DNA of 62,264 bases from Deltaproteobacteria bacterium (GTDB lineage Bacteria; Desulfobacterota; Desulfobacteria; Desulfobacterales; Desulfobacteraceae), in assembly GCA_027858995.1 (NCBI GenBank), contig JAQIBP010000041.1, positions 1 to 62,264 on the forward strand. The letters are read 5' to 3'. Below the pieces are notes generated by a model, which saw only the letters and a program-made list of their open reading frames with translations, had not been told where the DNA came from and ran no database searches. The translations under genes were made by a program, and so were the position numbers. This document shows, piece by piece, positions 44,768 through 54,532 of this stretch (position 1 is the first letter of the stretch; every line of letters begins with the position of its first letter).

Positions 44768-45735
44768 TATTTCATTATAAGATTTTGATATATTGAAATT
44801 GCAGCAGGTCCCAGTATTATCACAAACATGGAGGGAAAAATAAATAATATCAGAGGTATCATGATTGTTACAGGCAGTCTTGCTGCTATCTCTTCAGCTT
44901 TCTGGGATCTTTTTGTTCTAAAAGAAGCAGAAAAAATTTTCAGTGCTGCGGCAATACTTGTGCCAAATTTATTTGTCTGAATCAATAAAGTGACAAGACT
45001 GCTCATTTCATCAAGATCTGTCCGCAAGGCAAGATTTCTTAATGCATCATCTCTCTGTTTACCTGCCCGCATTTCAAGATTCATAAGGGAGAACTCCTGG
45101 CTGAGATCCGGATATATAATCTTCATTTCCCTGCCTACTCTATCAAGGGCACTGTCTAACCCCATTCCCGCTTCTACACAGACAACCAGCATATCAAGTG
45201 TATCAGGCAGGCCTGTCAATAACAGTTTTTTCCGTTTATCAGTTTTGTTTTTTAACCAGAGCTCAGGCAGATAAAATCCAAAAAGGGCAAAAAATACAAT
45301 GGCTGCAATTGTCATGGTGGCAGTCATTGATTTGAACATGAAGATTTTTAAAGCAAAAAAAACAGCGATTGAAAAAACCGGCAAAAATAATTTTGCACCC
45401 CAGAAGGCAGAGTAGATATTTTTCCATTGTATGCCCGCCTTTAAAAATTTTATTTCCAGGGCTTTATAATCGGATGATCTTTTTTCTCCTGGTTTTTTTC
45501 CAAAGAGACTGAAAAATGAAACAAAGGGATTCTTAGTGGAAGCCCTGTCAGATATCTTTTTTTTGTCATCAGAATTTGTATGGTCATAAAAATCTGAACC
45601 CTTTTGAATTTTTTTAACAATTTCCTTGTTTTTGGGTTGTTTATTAAAAATTCTAATAGCTATTATACACAAGGATAAAAGAATTAAAAAAGAGAAAAGA
45701 GGTATCAATATGTCCTGATTTAAAAACAAACTCAT
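44767..45735 (-). CDS. tadC: Tad pilus inner-membrane platform protein TadC
   Basis: A 322-residue T2SSF-fold membrane protein. An N-terminal TM is followed by two central TMs (about 120-160), a cytoplasmic helical domain (LPDTLDMLVVCVEAGMGLDSALDRV, LRNLALRTDLDEMSSLVTLLIQ) and a C-terminal TM (MFVIILGPAAISIY). TadB and TadC form the platform on which the ATPase acts to extrude pilin. Confidence 0.92.
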   Translation of the reverse strand: MSLFLNQDILIPLFSFLILLSLCIIAIRIFNKQPKNKEIVKKIQKGSDFYDHTNSDDKKKISDRASTKNPFVSFFSLFGKKPGEKRSSDYKALEIKFLKAGIQWKNIYSAFWGAKLFLPVFSIAVFFALKIFMFKSMTATMTIAAIVFFALFGFYLPELWLKNKTDKRKKLLLTGLPDTLDMLVVCVEAGMGLDSALDRVGREMKIIYPDLSQEFSLMNLEMRAGKQRDDALRNLALRTDLDEMSSLVTLLIQTNKFGTSIAAALKIFSASFRTKRSQKAEEIAARLPVTIMIPLILFIFPSMFVIILGPAAISIYQNLIMK

Positions 45736-45750
45736 AAGAAAGCCTATAAA

Positions 45751-46713
45751 TTAAACTTCAATTTTAACCATCTTTTTCATGATAATAATACCGGTTATCA
45801 TCATTATCGCAGCACCACCCAGCATATATCTTCCAATGGGCTGTGTAAAAAGTGGTTTTAAAAATTCTGGATTCGAAATCTGGAGCCAGCCTGCAATTAA
45901 AAAGGGTAAAGCAATGAGAATATAGGCAGATATCCTGCCTTCTGAAGTTAAAACTTTAATTTTTCCTTCAAACTTGAACCGTTCACGAAGAATATGTGCA
46001 AGGCTCTCTATGAGTTCTGCAAGATTGCCTCCTGTTTCCCTCTGTATAATTACAGCAACAACAAAATATTTTATTTCATTGGAATCAACACGTGCAGCAA
46101 GGTTTTTCAGAGCATCAGCCAGGCTGACTCCAAAATTAATTTCATCAATGGTTTCTTGAAATTCAGGGCCGAGGGGGTCGTTAAATTCTTTCGCAGCAAG
46201 CTGTAAGGCACTGTTGAATGAATGCCCGGCCTTTAAAGCTCTTGCAATTAAATCAAGGGCTTCATGTAATTGATTCTGGAATCTGTCAGTTCTGCGGTTT
46301 TTCAAGTGCATAAGATACAAATAGGGCAGAAACATAGCTGCAATACCCATTACTGCACCCAGTAATTTATTATGAAGCATAAAAATGCCCAGCAGCCATC
46401 CAACGGCTCCAAGTAAAAAAGCTGATAAAATATAAACCCCAAGAGGATATTTTGCATTTGCCTGCATGACAAGACGATCCCAGGCTTTGACAAAAGTCAG
46501 GGATGCCAGGAATTTATCAAAAAAGGATATACTGCTCAATTTCCGTTTTTTTAAAATGTCACCTGATTCATTTTCAATAAATGTATATTTTGAAAGCCTT
46601 TTTTTGATTTGCTTTTTTTGCCCGGACTTAATCTTCCTGTAAGAGTAAAAGCATATCTCAATAACAAATATTGAAACAATAAATATTATCAAACCATAAA
46701 TCATGAATTCCAT
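45751..46713 (-). CDS. tadB: Tad pilus inner-membrane platform protein TadB
   Basis: A 320-residue T2SSF-domain protein with an N-terminal TM, two central TMs (about 95-135), the conserved LIARALKAGHSFNSALQLAAKEF and VAVIIQRETGGNLAELIESLA segments, and C-terminal helices. It lies between tadA and tadC in the standard order, 17 bases from tadA and 15 from tadC. Confidence 0.93.
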   Translation of the reverse strand: MEFMIYGLIIFIVSIFVIEICFYSYRKIKSGQKKQIKKRLSKYTFIENESGDILKKRKLSSISFFDKFLASLTFVKAWDRLVMQANAKYPLGVYILSAFLLGAVGWLLGIFMLHNKLLGAVMGIAAMFLPYLYLMHLKNRRTDRFQNQLHEALDLIARALKAGHSFNSALQLAAKEFNDPLGPEFQETIDEINFGVSLADALKNLAARVDSNEIKYFVVAVIIQRETGGNLAELIESLAHILRERFKFEGKIKVLTSEGRISAYILIALPFLIAGWLQISNPEFLKPLFTQPIGRYMLGGAAIMMITGIIIMKKMVKIEV

Positions 46714-46730
46714 ATCATATTCCTTAAGAC

Positions 46731-48065
46731 CTATACATCAATATTAACAGATGGATCAAAGTCAGTATTTTTAATAACTATGCCTGAACTTTTGAATTTT
46801 TCAAGGAATTTCGGACGGATTCCGTGGAATTGAAAACTTCCTTTTACACTTCCCTGATCATCCACCATGGTCTGTTTGAACGAAAATATTTCCTGCAATG
46901 TTATCATGTCTCCTTCTATCCCGGTAATTTCCGACAGGCTTACAAGTCTTCTGTTACCGTCAACCAGCCGTGTAAGCTGGATAACTATATTTATTGCTGA
47001 ACTGATAAATTTTCGTAAAAACACAATTGGTATATCAAGATTTGCCATTGCCACCATTGTCTCTAACCGTATAAGTGCATCACGGGGTGAATTGGCATGT
47101 ATAGTTGTCAAAGAGCCGTCATGCCCTGTATTCATTGCCTGGAGCATGTCAAATGATTCAGCACCCCTGACTTCACCAAGTATAATTCTGTCCGGGCGCA
47201 TTCTCAGGCTGTTTTTAACCAGGTCCCGCTGCAGTATCTCACCCTTGCCTTCAATATTGGCTGGCCTTGTTTCCATCCGTACAACATGATCCTGTCTTAG
47301 CTGAAGTTCTGCTGCATCTTCAATAGTAACAATTCTTTCGTTTTCCTGGATAAAACGGGAAAGACAGTTAAGAAATGTTGTTTTCCCGCTGCCGGTGCCG
47401 CCTGAAATCAGTATATTGAGTTTGGCTTTAACCAATCCCTTAAGAATATCCACAAGTTCAGGTACAATAGTCTGATTTGTTACAAGGTCTTCAAGCTCCA
47501 GGGGTATCACTGCAAACCTTCGTATGGAAAGCATGGGTCCGTCAAGTGCAAGCGGCGGTATCACAATATTGACACGGGAGCCGTCTTCTAATCTTGCATC
47601 AACCATGGGGGTGGATTCATCAATACGTCTTCCAATTGATGAAACAATCCTGTCAATGATTTTCATTAAATGGTTGTCATCCTTGAATCTTGCAGTGGTG
47701 AGTTCTAATTTTCCGAATCTTTCCAGATAGATATGTTTATAGGAATTTACAAGAATATCTGAAATTGTTGGATCTTTTAAAAAAGGTTCCAAAGGACCGA
47801 GACCCAGGACCTCATCAATTATTTCAGTTAAAATCAGCTTTCTTTCCAAAAGATTGAGGGGCAGTTCATCAGACTCCTCTTTTAATATTTTTTCAGTTAT
47901 CTGTCTGATTTCCACGGTAAGGGATTCCTTATCCATGGAATCAATAATGGACAGGTCAATGATATCAAGAAGACGATCATGTATTTTAGCCTTAAACTCA
48001 AAAAATTCATCAGGCATATGAGTGTTTTTGAGTTTAGGGGTAAATTTTAAAAGTTTATGTTCCAT
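46731..48065 (-). CDS. tadA: Tad pilus secretion ATPase TadA/CpaF
   Basis: A 444-residue type II/IV secretion hexameric ATPase. It shows GPLEPFLKDPTISDILVN, the Walker A ISGGTGSGKTTFLN, the Asp box RIVTIEDAAEL, Walker B PDRIILGEVRGAESFD and the His box TGHDGSLTTIHANS. It powers assembly of the Flp pilus. Intact motifs and a complete surrounding operon point to a working machine. Confidence 0.96.
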   Translation of the reverse strand: MEHKLLKFTPKLKNTHMPDEFFEFKAKIHDRLLDIIDLSIIDSMDKESLTVEIRQITEKILKEESDELPLNLLERKLILTEIIDEVLGLGPLEPFLKDPTISDILVNSYKHIYLERFGKLELTTARFKDDNHLMKIIDRIVSSIGRRIDESTPMVDARLEDGSRVNIVIPPLALDGPMLSIRRFAVIPLELEDLVTNQTIVPELVDILKGLVKAKLNILISGGTGSGKTTFLNCLSRFIQENERIVTIEDAAELQLRQDHVVRMETRPANIEGKGEILQRDLVKNSLRMRPDRIILGEVRGAESFDMLQAMNTGHDGSLTTIHANSPRDALIRLETMVAMANLDIPIVFLRKFISSAINIVIQLTRLVDGNRRLVSLSEITGIEGDMITLQEIFSFKQTMVDDQGSVKGSFQFHGIRPKFLEKFKSSGIVIKNTDFDPSVNIDV

Positions 48066-48073
48066 GATTTATT

Positions 48074-49216
48074 TTAAGAGAACCATCCCCATTTTTTTTT
48101 ATTTTTATTTTCATCCGGAAAAAAATTCCCGGCATATTCATTGAAACTCTTTACTATTTTAGATTTTGGTGCAATCTGATAAAGAGGTTTTCCAGAGTTA
48201 ATGGCAGACATTGTGGTCTGATAATCATTGGGGATAACCCAGGATATTTTTTTTCCTATCCCTTCCTGGGCATCATCTATGGACACTGTGCCTTTTTTAA
48301 TATACCGGTTTAAAACAATATTAATATTTTTTTTTTGAATAAAACCATAATCCATAAATGAATTAATAAGCATGTTAGTGTTTGCAAGACAAGGAAGGCT
48401 TTGAATGGTAACAAACAGCAGTAAATCGGAAATCTGAAAAATTTTAAAAGCGGTCTCATTGATGGACTGTCCCATATCAATTACTATATAATCAAAATTC
48501 ACTTTCATTAAATCAAGAAGAGTTGCAATGATCTCAGGGGTCGGGGGATGATCGTTAAGGAATCGGGGTGAAGGAAGAACATGTATACCGGTTTTATGTT
48601 CTGAAAGCACGCTTGATAAAAAAAAATGATCAAGGCGTTCAATATTTTTAGTAATATTACCCCAGTTATATTTCGGAGTAAGGTCTAAAAACATGGGAAT
48701 CTCACCAAACACATCATTCATATCCAGCAAAGCAACAGAAGTTTTTTTTTGTTTCAGGCCTAAGGTCACCGCAAGGTTGGTGGCAATTGTTGTTGTACCG
48801 ACTCCCCCCTTGCTGCCCGCCACAGTGAAAACCTGACCTGAACCCCCTCTTTTTTTGTATTGTTTTTCTCTTCGTTCCTGAAAATGGATCAAAGCTTCAT
48901 TGATACTGCCTGTTTCAAGGGGTACCGGGAAAAATTCCTTTACCCCGATTCTCAAGGCCTTAATTAAAATATCCTGGTCTGAACTCTTAGATATTAAAAA
49001 AAATTCAGTTTTCTCATTTTTATCTAAAAAAGCCTGGACATACTCCAAATCAGTTTCATAATTTTGACCCAGTTCAAAAATTATTAAATCAGGCTGCTGC
49101 TGGAAGGTTTTATTAATAATTTCAATATTTTTTATTTCTTTAAAAATATTAGAAAATATATTGATAAATTCCTGGTCTTTGATTTTTAATTTTACAAACG
49201 CAGAGTTAATAGGCAT
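48074..49216 (-). CDS. tadZ: TadZ/CpaE-type ATPase (pilus localisation)
   Basis: A 380-residue ParA/MinD-superfamily protein. An atypical receiver-like N-terminal domain (about 1-120; phospho-acceptor region IIFELGQN lacks a clear Asp) precedes the ATPase with deviant Walker A GSKGGVGTTTIATNLA, as usual for CpaE. Proteins of this class place the Tad machine at a cell pole. It ends 9 bases before tadA. Confidence 0.9.
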   Translation of the reverse strand: MPINSAFVKLKIKDQEFINIFSNIFKEIKNIEIINKTFQQQPDLIIFELGQNYETDLEYVQAFLDKNEKTEFFLISKSSDQDILIKALRIGVKEFFPVPLETGSINEALIHFQERREKQYKKRGGSGQVFTVAGSKGGVGTTTIATNLAVTLGLKQKKTSVALLDMNDVFGEIPMFLDLTPKYNWGNITKNIERLDHFFLSSVLSEHKTGIHVLPSPRFLNDHPPTPEIIATLLDLMKVNFDYIVIDMGQSINETAFKIFQISDLLLFVTIQSLPCLANTNMLINSFMDYGFIQKKNINIVLNRYIKKGTVSIDDAQEGIGKKISWVIPNDYQTTMSAINSGKPLYQIAPKSKIVKSFNEYAGNFFPDENKNKKKWGWFS

Positions 49217-49241
49217 AAAATATTCTCATAAATTAATCACT

Positions 49242-50279
49242 TTATTCTAATTGGCCAGATTGAACCAGATTAGGGACATATCCTTTAGCATTACCATATA
49301 TTCCACCCGCACCCCTGGCAAATTCAGGACCGTCGCAATCATATGTTATTATCCTGTCGCAGATAATTTCAATAAAAAAATTGTTAACAGAGGGATTACT
49401 TATAGGCATTTTAGCAAATCCAACAATTTGTGTGTTTCCATTGGGACTGGTACAGCTTCCATTATCATCATAAACAACTACTGTGGCAGTCCATACATCA
49501 TCATCCCCATCATTATCAATTGTTTTATTGGAATTAAACCAATTTAAAAAGTCACCGTTAGTTATTGAAGGGTGTGTTGTAGTCCCAGTAAAAAGGAAAT
49601 CATCTCCTGTTTTAGTTCCAGTGAGAGTGTTAGAATACCATCCGGCACAATCATTTGTGTCCAAGTTGCTAATTTCAATTGGTGAATCGCAATGATCTAT
49701 ATAACTTAATGAGACTCCAACAGGTGCAATAAGTATGCTGTCACATATTTTTTTTCTACCTGAAAGCACAGCTGTTGCAGTGCTTTTTACATCAAAGGTA
49801 TCAAGAGAAAATACACGTGCCAAAAATGTATTTATGCCGGTCAGCCTGACTGTTACGCGGACACAATCAGGGTTCTTAAGAACTTCAGCCAGCCCCACCG
49901 TATCAGGATCGTCATCTGTCCATGGCCAGGTACTTATAATTATGTCATCAGAAGCAATGATGATTTTTTGCTCTGCCTCTTCAATGGTTGCTATATTTTT
50001 TGCAGCGTCTTGAATCTCTCCTTTTTCATCGAGAGTAATCTTGTTCCCATGTAAAGAATAGTCTTTATCTGTATAAATTTCTCCCAAATGCCTACAGGCT
50101 GCCAGAGCAGCAGCATCTGCTATGTTTTGAAGTTCATTTTGTTTGGTGTACATATATCCAACATCAATGGCAAGGGCACTGACTCCTATGAGTACCGGCA
50201 GCATCATGGCAATCAGAACAGCAGTGACTCCTTTCTGGTTATTAAAATGGGAAGAATTAAATAATAATATTTTAGACAT
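49242..50279 (-). CDS. TadG-like pseudopilin-type protein
   Basis: A 345-residue protein with a TadE/G-like N-terminus QKGVTAVLIAMMLPVLIGVS followed by ALAIDVGYMYTKQNELQNIADAAALAACR, then a large extracytoplasmic domain rich in Asp, Asn and Thr with several cysteines (CDS, CAGWYS, CDGPEF). Such proteins are minor components or tip adhesins. It is next to two TadE-type genes; the C-terminal domain is not a standard von Willebrand domain as far as I can tell. Confidence 0.82.
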   Translation of the reverse strand: MSKILLFNSSHFNNQKGVTAVLIAMMLPVLIGVSALAIDVGYMYTKQNELQNIADAAALAACRHLGEIYTDKDYSLHGNKITLDEKGEIQDAAKNIATIEEAEQKIIIASDDIIISTWPWTDDDPDTVGLAEVLKNPDCVRVTVRLTGINTFLARVFSLDTFDVKSTATAVLSGRKKICDSILIAPVGVSLSYIDHCDSPIEISNLDTNDCAGWYSNTLTGTKTGDDFLFTGTTTHPSITNGDFLNWFNSNKTIDNDGDDDVWTATVVVYDDNGSCTSPNGNTQIVGFAKMPISNPSVNNFFIEIICDRIITYDCDGPEFARGAGGIYGNAKGYVPNLVQSGQLE

Positions 50280-50282
50280 TAT

Positions 50283-50732
50283 TCATTCCATTCGCATATT
50301 GGCAGAAGCTTTAATTGTGATCGGACCTAACAAGGGGTCAAGATATAAAAATTTATATTCATACTCTACTTTAACTTCAAGATCATCGCCAAAGAAAAAA
50401 GTATCTCGATCAGGTGCAGGTGGGAAAATTGCAATGTTATCATCATCAAAAACCTCATTATCAAAAGTTACAAGATGACCCTTTGCATATAACTTAACTT
50501 TGTCTTTAATCCTTTTATCTTCATCTGAACTAACTATGCTACCATCTTTTTCAACTGCTCTTATAATCGAACCGGCTCTGGCACCTTCCCCTGCTGCATT
50601 GGCAAGGATATGCTTATTGAAAAAAAAAAGCGAAAGCTCAATCATCCCAAATATTAAAGTCAAAAGCACAGGTAAAACAAGTGCTAATTCTACAGCAGTA
50701 GTGCCTTTCTGATTATTTTTCAGGGATTTCAA
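50283..50732 (-). CDS. tadE: TadE-like minor pseudopilin
   Basis: A 149-residue pseudopilin: NNQKGTTAVELALVLPVLL with a prepilin-like cleavage position after KG and the conserved Glu, followed by one hydrophobic helix, the ANAAGEGARAGS motif and a small extracellular domain with an EYEYKFLYLDPLLGP segment. It is presumably processed by the CpaA-like peptidase of this locus. Confidence 0.87.
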   Translation of the reverse strand: MKSLKNNQKGTTAVELALVLPVLLTLIFGMIELSLFFFNKHILANAAGEGARAGSIIRAVEKDGSIVSSDEDKRIKDKVKLYAKGHLVTFDNEVFDDDNIAIFPPAPDRDTFFFGDDLEVKVEYEYKFLYLDPLLGPITIKASANMRME

Positions 50733-50753
50733 TTATATTCAACCTATCCATAA

Positions 50754-51194
50754 TTAAATTTCTTTTTCCACCCTCATCTCAGATTTTCCTGTCAGTTTTG
50801 TCGTATTCTTACTAAATGTTTCAGGAAAAAAATCATCAAGAAAACCATATAAAAGATGCTTATACTCGATGGTAATTTCTGCCTGCCTGATTCTTTTTTT
50901 ATCTAAAAAATAGATACTTGTATCATCATCATTAATAATATAATCATCCCCGATAAGATATATCAGTTTGCCCATACAATAATCTTTCATGGCCTTTTCT
51001 GCCGATGCCGTGTCCTCGGGTCGTACTATTGCCATTCTTGCCCCTACTCTGCTGGCATTGGTTAAAACCTGCTTATTATAAATAAGACATGCTATATCAA
51101 TTGTACCAAAAAGTAGTAAGGCCATGAATGGCAGAACCATTGCGAGTTCAACCGCTGCTACTCCTGCCTGGTTTCTAAATATCAGAGGCTTCAT
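50754..51194 (-). CDS. Second TadE/TadF-like minor pseudopilin
   Basis: A 146-residue paralogue of the neighbouring tadE, with NQAGVAAVELAMVLPFMALLL, the YNKQVLTNASRVGARM segment, and a similar ITIEYKHLLYGFLDDFFPE extracellular part. Tad loci usually carry a TadE/TadF pair; this copy is nearer the secretin genes. Confidence 0.85.
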   Translation of the reverse strand: MKPLIFRNQAGVAAVELAMVLPFMALLLFGTIDIACLIYNKQVLTNASRVGARMAIVRPEDTASAEKAMKDYCMGKLIYLIGDDYIINDDDTSIYFLDKKRIRQAEITIEYKHLLYGFLDDFFPETFSKNTTKLTGKSEMRVEKEI

Positions 51195-51196
51195 CT

Positions 51197-51490
51197 TTAT
51201 CTTGTTCCAACACCTGTAAGGTCAATGTTATATATCTTTCTTGTTGATTGTCGTGTTTTAAAACTGTCTTGATATTGATCAAGGGTGTTCATGGCTGCCT
51301 TGCCATTCAAATCTGTAACAGGTTCAGTATTATCAGGGGCATCGGGATTTATGATCTGATTAAAGCGGGCAGTCTCATAGGATCGACCCCAGTTTTGATT
51401 TAGAGAAGATTGTTCATGATATGAAGAGTTGCAGCCAAATATTATGGGACAGATAAGTAAAATTATGGATATTAAAAGTTTTTTATTCAA
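51197..51490 (-). CDS. Small Tad-associated lipoprotein
   Basis: A 97-residue lipoprotein (signal KLLISIILLICPIIFGC with the lipobox Cys) with a conserved-looking WGRSYETARFNQIINPDAPD core. Small lipoproteins of this pattern occur in deltaproteobacterial Tad loci, where they may take the CpaD place; this comes from memory and position. It follows the secretin gene by 30 bases. Confidence 0.7.
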   Translation of the reverse strand: MNKKLLISIILLICPIIFGCNSSYHEQSSLNQNWGRSYETARFNQIINPDAPDNTEPVTDLNGKAAMNTLDQYQDSFKTRQSTRKIYNIDLTGVGTR

Positions 51491-51520
51491 AATATTTTCC
51501 TCCCCTGGGTATCTCCTGTT

Positions 51521-52945
51521 TTATTCAGTTTCAAATGAATGTCCGAACTGGCCATCCAGATCAGCTTCAATCTTTTCCTGTTCAAGTGATTCATTGTTTA
51601 GTGATTTTTTGACAGGTTTTTTTATATTTAAAAATATTTCACTGTCATCCGGTTCCACATAATAATCAGTTGGAACTGGCTGGGTGGCAGCATTCATTGG
51701 TTTGACAAGACGAGGGGTTACAATTATGATAAGTTCTGTTTCATTTTTTTGAAATGAAGTGCTTTTAAAAAGTGCTCCAAGTATGGGAATATCGCCCAGT
51801 AATGGAAATTTTTGAACATTTTCTTTGATCTTTTCCGATAAAAGACCTGCAATGGCAAAACTCTGCCCGTCGCCAAGCTCAACCATGGTTGAAGCATTGC
51901 GGCTGGTAAGTGCCGGCACGACAAATCCTTGGAATTGTACTGCTGTGGAAAAATCAAGTTCAGATACACTTGACTCAACCTCAATGCTGATCTTGTTATT
52001 GTCCAGTACCGACGGTGTAAATGATAGCCCTATACCATATTTTCTGTATTCAATTGTAATGCCTTCGAACCCTTGAGATACTGGTATGGGAAATTCACCA
52101 CCGGCAAGAAAACTTGCGGTCTGACCGCTCAGGGCTATGAGGTTTGGCTCGGCAAGTATTTTAATAAGGCTATTCTCTTTTAAGGCATTGATAAGCGCAG
52201 TCCATCGAATATGTCCACTAGTATTTCTGAACAACGCAGTAACTGCTGGTGAAAAAGTTGATACTGAATTCAATGAAAACTCTGAAAGCTCCCCTCCAAG
52301 TCTTGTTACTGCAAATTCGCCGGTAAACCCAAGCTCTTTCCCAACTGAGCGGGACATTTCTGCCATCTTGACTTCCAGCATGACTTGATGGGTGCCGCCC
52401 ACCTCAAGAAGATTGTTTATTTTTCCCTTGGGAGCATAAGATTTTGCAAGTGCCAGAGCCTGTGATAAATTTATGGTATTGGACACTTTCCCATACAGGG
52501 TGATGGTTTTATTAGTGGCAATTACATTTATATTTTTCTCATTGGGCATCATTCTTTGCAATTCTAATTTCAGACTGGTGAGATCCAGTTTGACTTCAAT
52601 ATCATAAATGGCAATCATTTTATCTTTAAGGGACAGGATCATATTGGTGGTCCCTATTTTTTTCCCTTTAATATAAATTTCATTTGGCCCAAGAACGAGG
52701 ATATCAGCTATTTCAGGGGAACCTATCTGTACCCGGAATTCATCTCCGTCCTGTATTTCAAATGGCGGTATCAGGATAATTGATTTTCCCAATACAAGAT
52801 TGATTTTGTCAGGCTCCACAGTTTCAGCAGTAAAATTATTGCGAGCCATTGTGTTGGCACCTGTAAAAATCAGGAATAAAAGAGTCGTAAAAATAATTTT
52901 ATATAATTTAGTCATGGGAAATACGTTTAATATTTTCATGGGCAA
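51521..52945 (-). CDS. cpaC: Tad pilus outer-membrane secretin RcpA/CpaC
   Basis: A 474-residue secretin: signal peptide, an N-terminal pilus-assembly domain (INLVLGKSIILIPPFEIQD, ILVLGPNEIYIKGKKIGTTN), a BON-like domain (VIATNKTITLYGKVSNTINL) and the secretin core ending QSFAIAGLLSEKIKENVQKF, PLLGDIPILGALFKS and ELIIIVTPRLVKP. It forms the outer-membrane channel for the pilus. The acidic tail after the core (about 440-474) is not part of the family. A more distal ATG (MKILNV) is an alternative start. Confidence 0.92.
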   Translation of the reverse strand: MPMKILNVFPMTKLYKIIFTTLLFLIFTGANTMARNNFTAETVEPDKINLVLGKSIILIPPFEIQDGDEFRVQIGSPEIADILVLGPNEIYIKGKKIGTTNMILSLKDKMIAIYDIEVKLDLTSLKLELQRMMPNEKNINVIATNKTITLYGKVSNTINLSQALALAKSYAPKGKINNLLEVGGTHQVMLEVKMAEMSRSVGKELGFTGEFAVTRLGGELSEFSLNSVSTFSPAVTALFRNTSGHIRWTALINALKENSLIKILAEPNLIALSGQTASFLAGGEFPIPVSQGFEGITIEYRKYGIGLSFTPSVLDNNKISIEVESSVSELDFSTAVQFQGFVVPALTSRNASTMVELGDGQSFAIAGLLSEKIKENVQKFPLLGDIPILGALFKSTSFQKNETELIIIVTPRLVKPMNAATQPVPTDYYVEPDDSEIFLNIKKPVKKSLNNESLEQEKIEADLDGQFGHSFETE

Positions 52946-52956
52946 GATTCAGCATC

Positions 52957-53850
52957 CTAAAGTTTAATATCTTTCGTATCTATAATTTCAAGTCCTTTTA
53001 TTATAATCATTGAAGCTTTTTCATCTTTTTTGGGTTTTTTATATTTTCTTTTTCCAACTTTTCTTTTTTTATGCCTGTTTTTTGGTAAAACCTGTTTTTC
53101 AGGTTTACCATCCGCAAATGCCATAGATGCAAGTAATTGAGGGATGGTAATACCTTTGGTGGCAATGCTGTCACCATCATTTATATTTCGCAGTGCAAAT
53201 TGAAGCCGGCCTTTTGTGGCAGCCAGGGTAAGTCTTTCACCCTGTTCCGGAGTGACCTCCAAAGTATAAACACTAACAGGTGAGGGCTTACCCTCGCCAT
53301 TGTCCTGGATCTGGGTGCCGCTTGCCAGGACAAGAATATCCTCAAGAACCATTTTTGTTATATTAATTTTTTTTTCCGGGTTTTTAATAGTGACCAGGAC
53401 ATCAACCTTGTTTCCCGGTTTAATAAAGCCTGAAATTCCAAGTACATTGTTTCCCTTGACAGCAATTGCCCTTTTCCCGGGATCAAGTACTACAGAAATA
53501 CCGCCGGTCTTAAGATCAATCGGTGCCAGTCTGTGCTCAACAACAGGATCGCCTTGTTTAAGAGATGAAACAACTATTCTGTTTTTCAGCTTATCCGGTT
53601 CGGTAAAATAGCCCGAAGGAAGGCTTTTTTTTAAAAAAACAGCTGTTTGTAATAATTCAGGATTAATTTTGTTACCATGGGGAATATCTTTTTTTGCAAC
53701 AACGATTTTGATTTGATTGGTTTGCTTTACTTTAACTTCTTTTTTGGATGGTTCTTTTCCTGCTGTTTTCCATTTATATACAGCATAACTGCCGCCCATT
53801 GCTACCAGCAAAGATAAGGCAATAGGAATAAATGTCTTTAATTTTACCAA
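52957..53850 (-). CDS. cpaB: Tad pilus assembly protein RcpC/CpaB
   Basis: A 297-residue protein with an N-terminal membrane anchor and an SAF domain (VVAKKDIPHGNKINPELLQ, RIVVSSLKQGDPVVEHRLAP, VLDPGKRAIAVKGNNV), as in CpaB/RcpC. It is thought to link the secretin with peptidoglycan or the pilus. The C-terminus is an unusual highly basic stretch (KNRHKKRKVGKRKYKKPKK), which could contact cell-wall polymers or nucleic acid. Confidence 0.9.
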   Translation of the reverse strand: MVKLKTFIPIALSLLVAMGGSYAVYKWKTAGKEPSKKEVKVKQTNQIKIVVAKKDIPHGNKINPELLQTAVFLKKSLPSGYFTEPDKLKNRIVVSSLKQGDPVVEHRLAPIDLKTGGISVVLDPGKRAIAVKGNNVLGISGFIKPGNKVDVLVTIKNPEKKINITKMVLEDILVLASGTQIQDNGEGKPSPVSVYTLEVTPEQGERLTLAATKGRLQFALRNINDGDSIATKGITIPQLLASMAFADGKPEKQVLPKNRHKKRKVGKRKYKKPKKDEKASMIIIKGLEIIDTKDIKL

Positions 53851-53865
53851 GAAAAGCCTCCTTTT

Positions 53866-54411
53866 TTATATTAAAAATTCATATCCGGCAATGGCCAGTC
53901 CCATATATAAAAATGTGCCAAGAGCAATTGCAATCCCGTAGCAGAGTTTTGGTTTGTTTTTATCTTCAATTACAGGCTCCGGGATATATTTTTTTGTTAA
54001 TAAAAAAGCCAGCATAGTATGAAAAGCTTTTGTAAAATATCCTTTAAAGATTTTTTGATTTAATAATATAATCAATAGGGCATAAATACCTCCGAAAAGT
54101 GCAGTAAGCAAAAAAGCTGAAAAAACTGCTTTTGCTCCAAGCCACGAACCTACTGCGCCCATTAGTTTAACGTCCCCGGCCCCTGTTCCTCCCATGATAT
54201 AGGGGAGAAATAAAACTGCAATCCCGACAGCAAGACCAGTCAAACTTAAAATTAGACCGTGGATGCCGTGTGCATATCCATAATATAACATTGCTGCCAA
54301 AATGGCTGTAAAAGTCAGCTTATTAGGGATTCTCTGATTGTAAAAATCAAAAAATGCAGCAATAGTCAAGATAATACTTAACAACACATAAACAAAACTA
54401 TTTGCTTCCAT
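53866..54411 (-). CDS. cpaA: Prepilin peptidase CpaA/TadV
   Basis: A 181-residue A24-family aspartic peptidase with six hydrophobic helices. The two catalytic aspartates are in FFDFYNQRIPNKLT and the GxGD-type motif GTGAGDVKLMGAVGSWLG. It cleaves the Flp and TadE-type leaders. It ends 15 bases before cpaB. Confidence 0.92.
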   Translation of the reverse strand: MEANSFVYVLLSIILTIAAFFDFYNQRIPNKLTFTAILAAMLYYGYAHGIHGLILSLTGLAVGIAVLFLPYIMGGTGAGDVKLMGAVGSWLGAKAVFSAFLLTALFGGIYALLIILLNQKIFKGYFTKAFHTMLAFLLTKKYIPEPVIEDKNKPKLCYGIAIALGTFLYMGLAIAGYEFLI

Positions 54412-54487
54412 ACTATATTCTGTTATCTGGTAATTGCTTATAGCATTAACATTTACAGATCAAAGCCAATTCGTTCTGCTATCCTCT

Positions 54488-54532
54488 AAAAAAATAACTG
54501 GTTTAATGCCAAAATTATTTTTAACTGGCATT
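54488..54532 (-). terminator. Hairpin after flp, likely partial terminator
   Basis: On the minus strand AATGCCA (54526-54532) pairs with TGGCATT (54505-54511); the stem includes the flp stop region and seven Ts follow at 54488-54494. It would let most transcripts stop after the abundant pilin while some continue into cpaA. Confidence 0.4.
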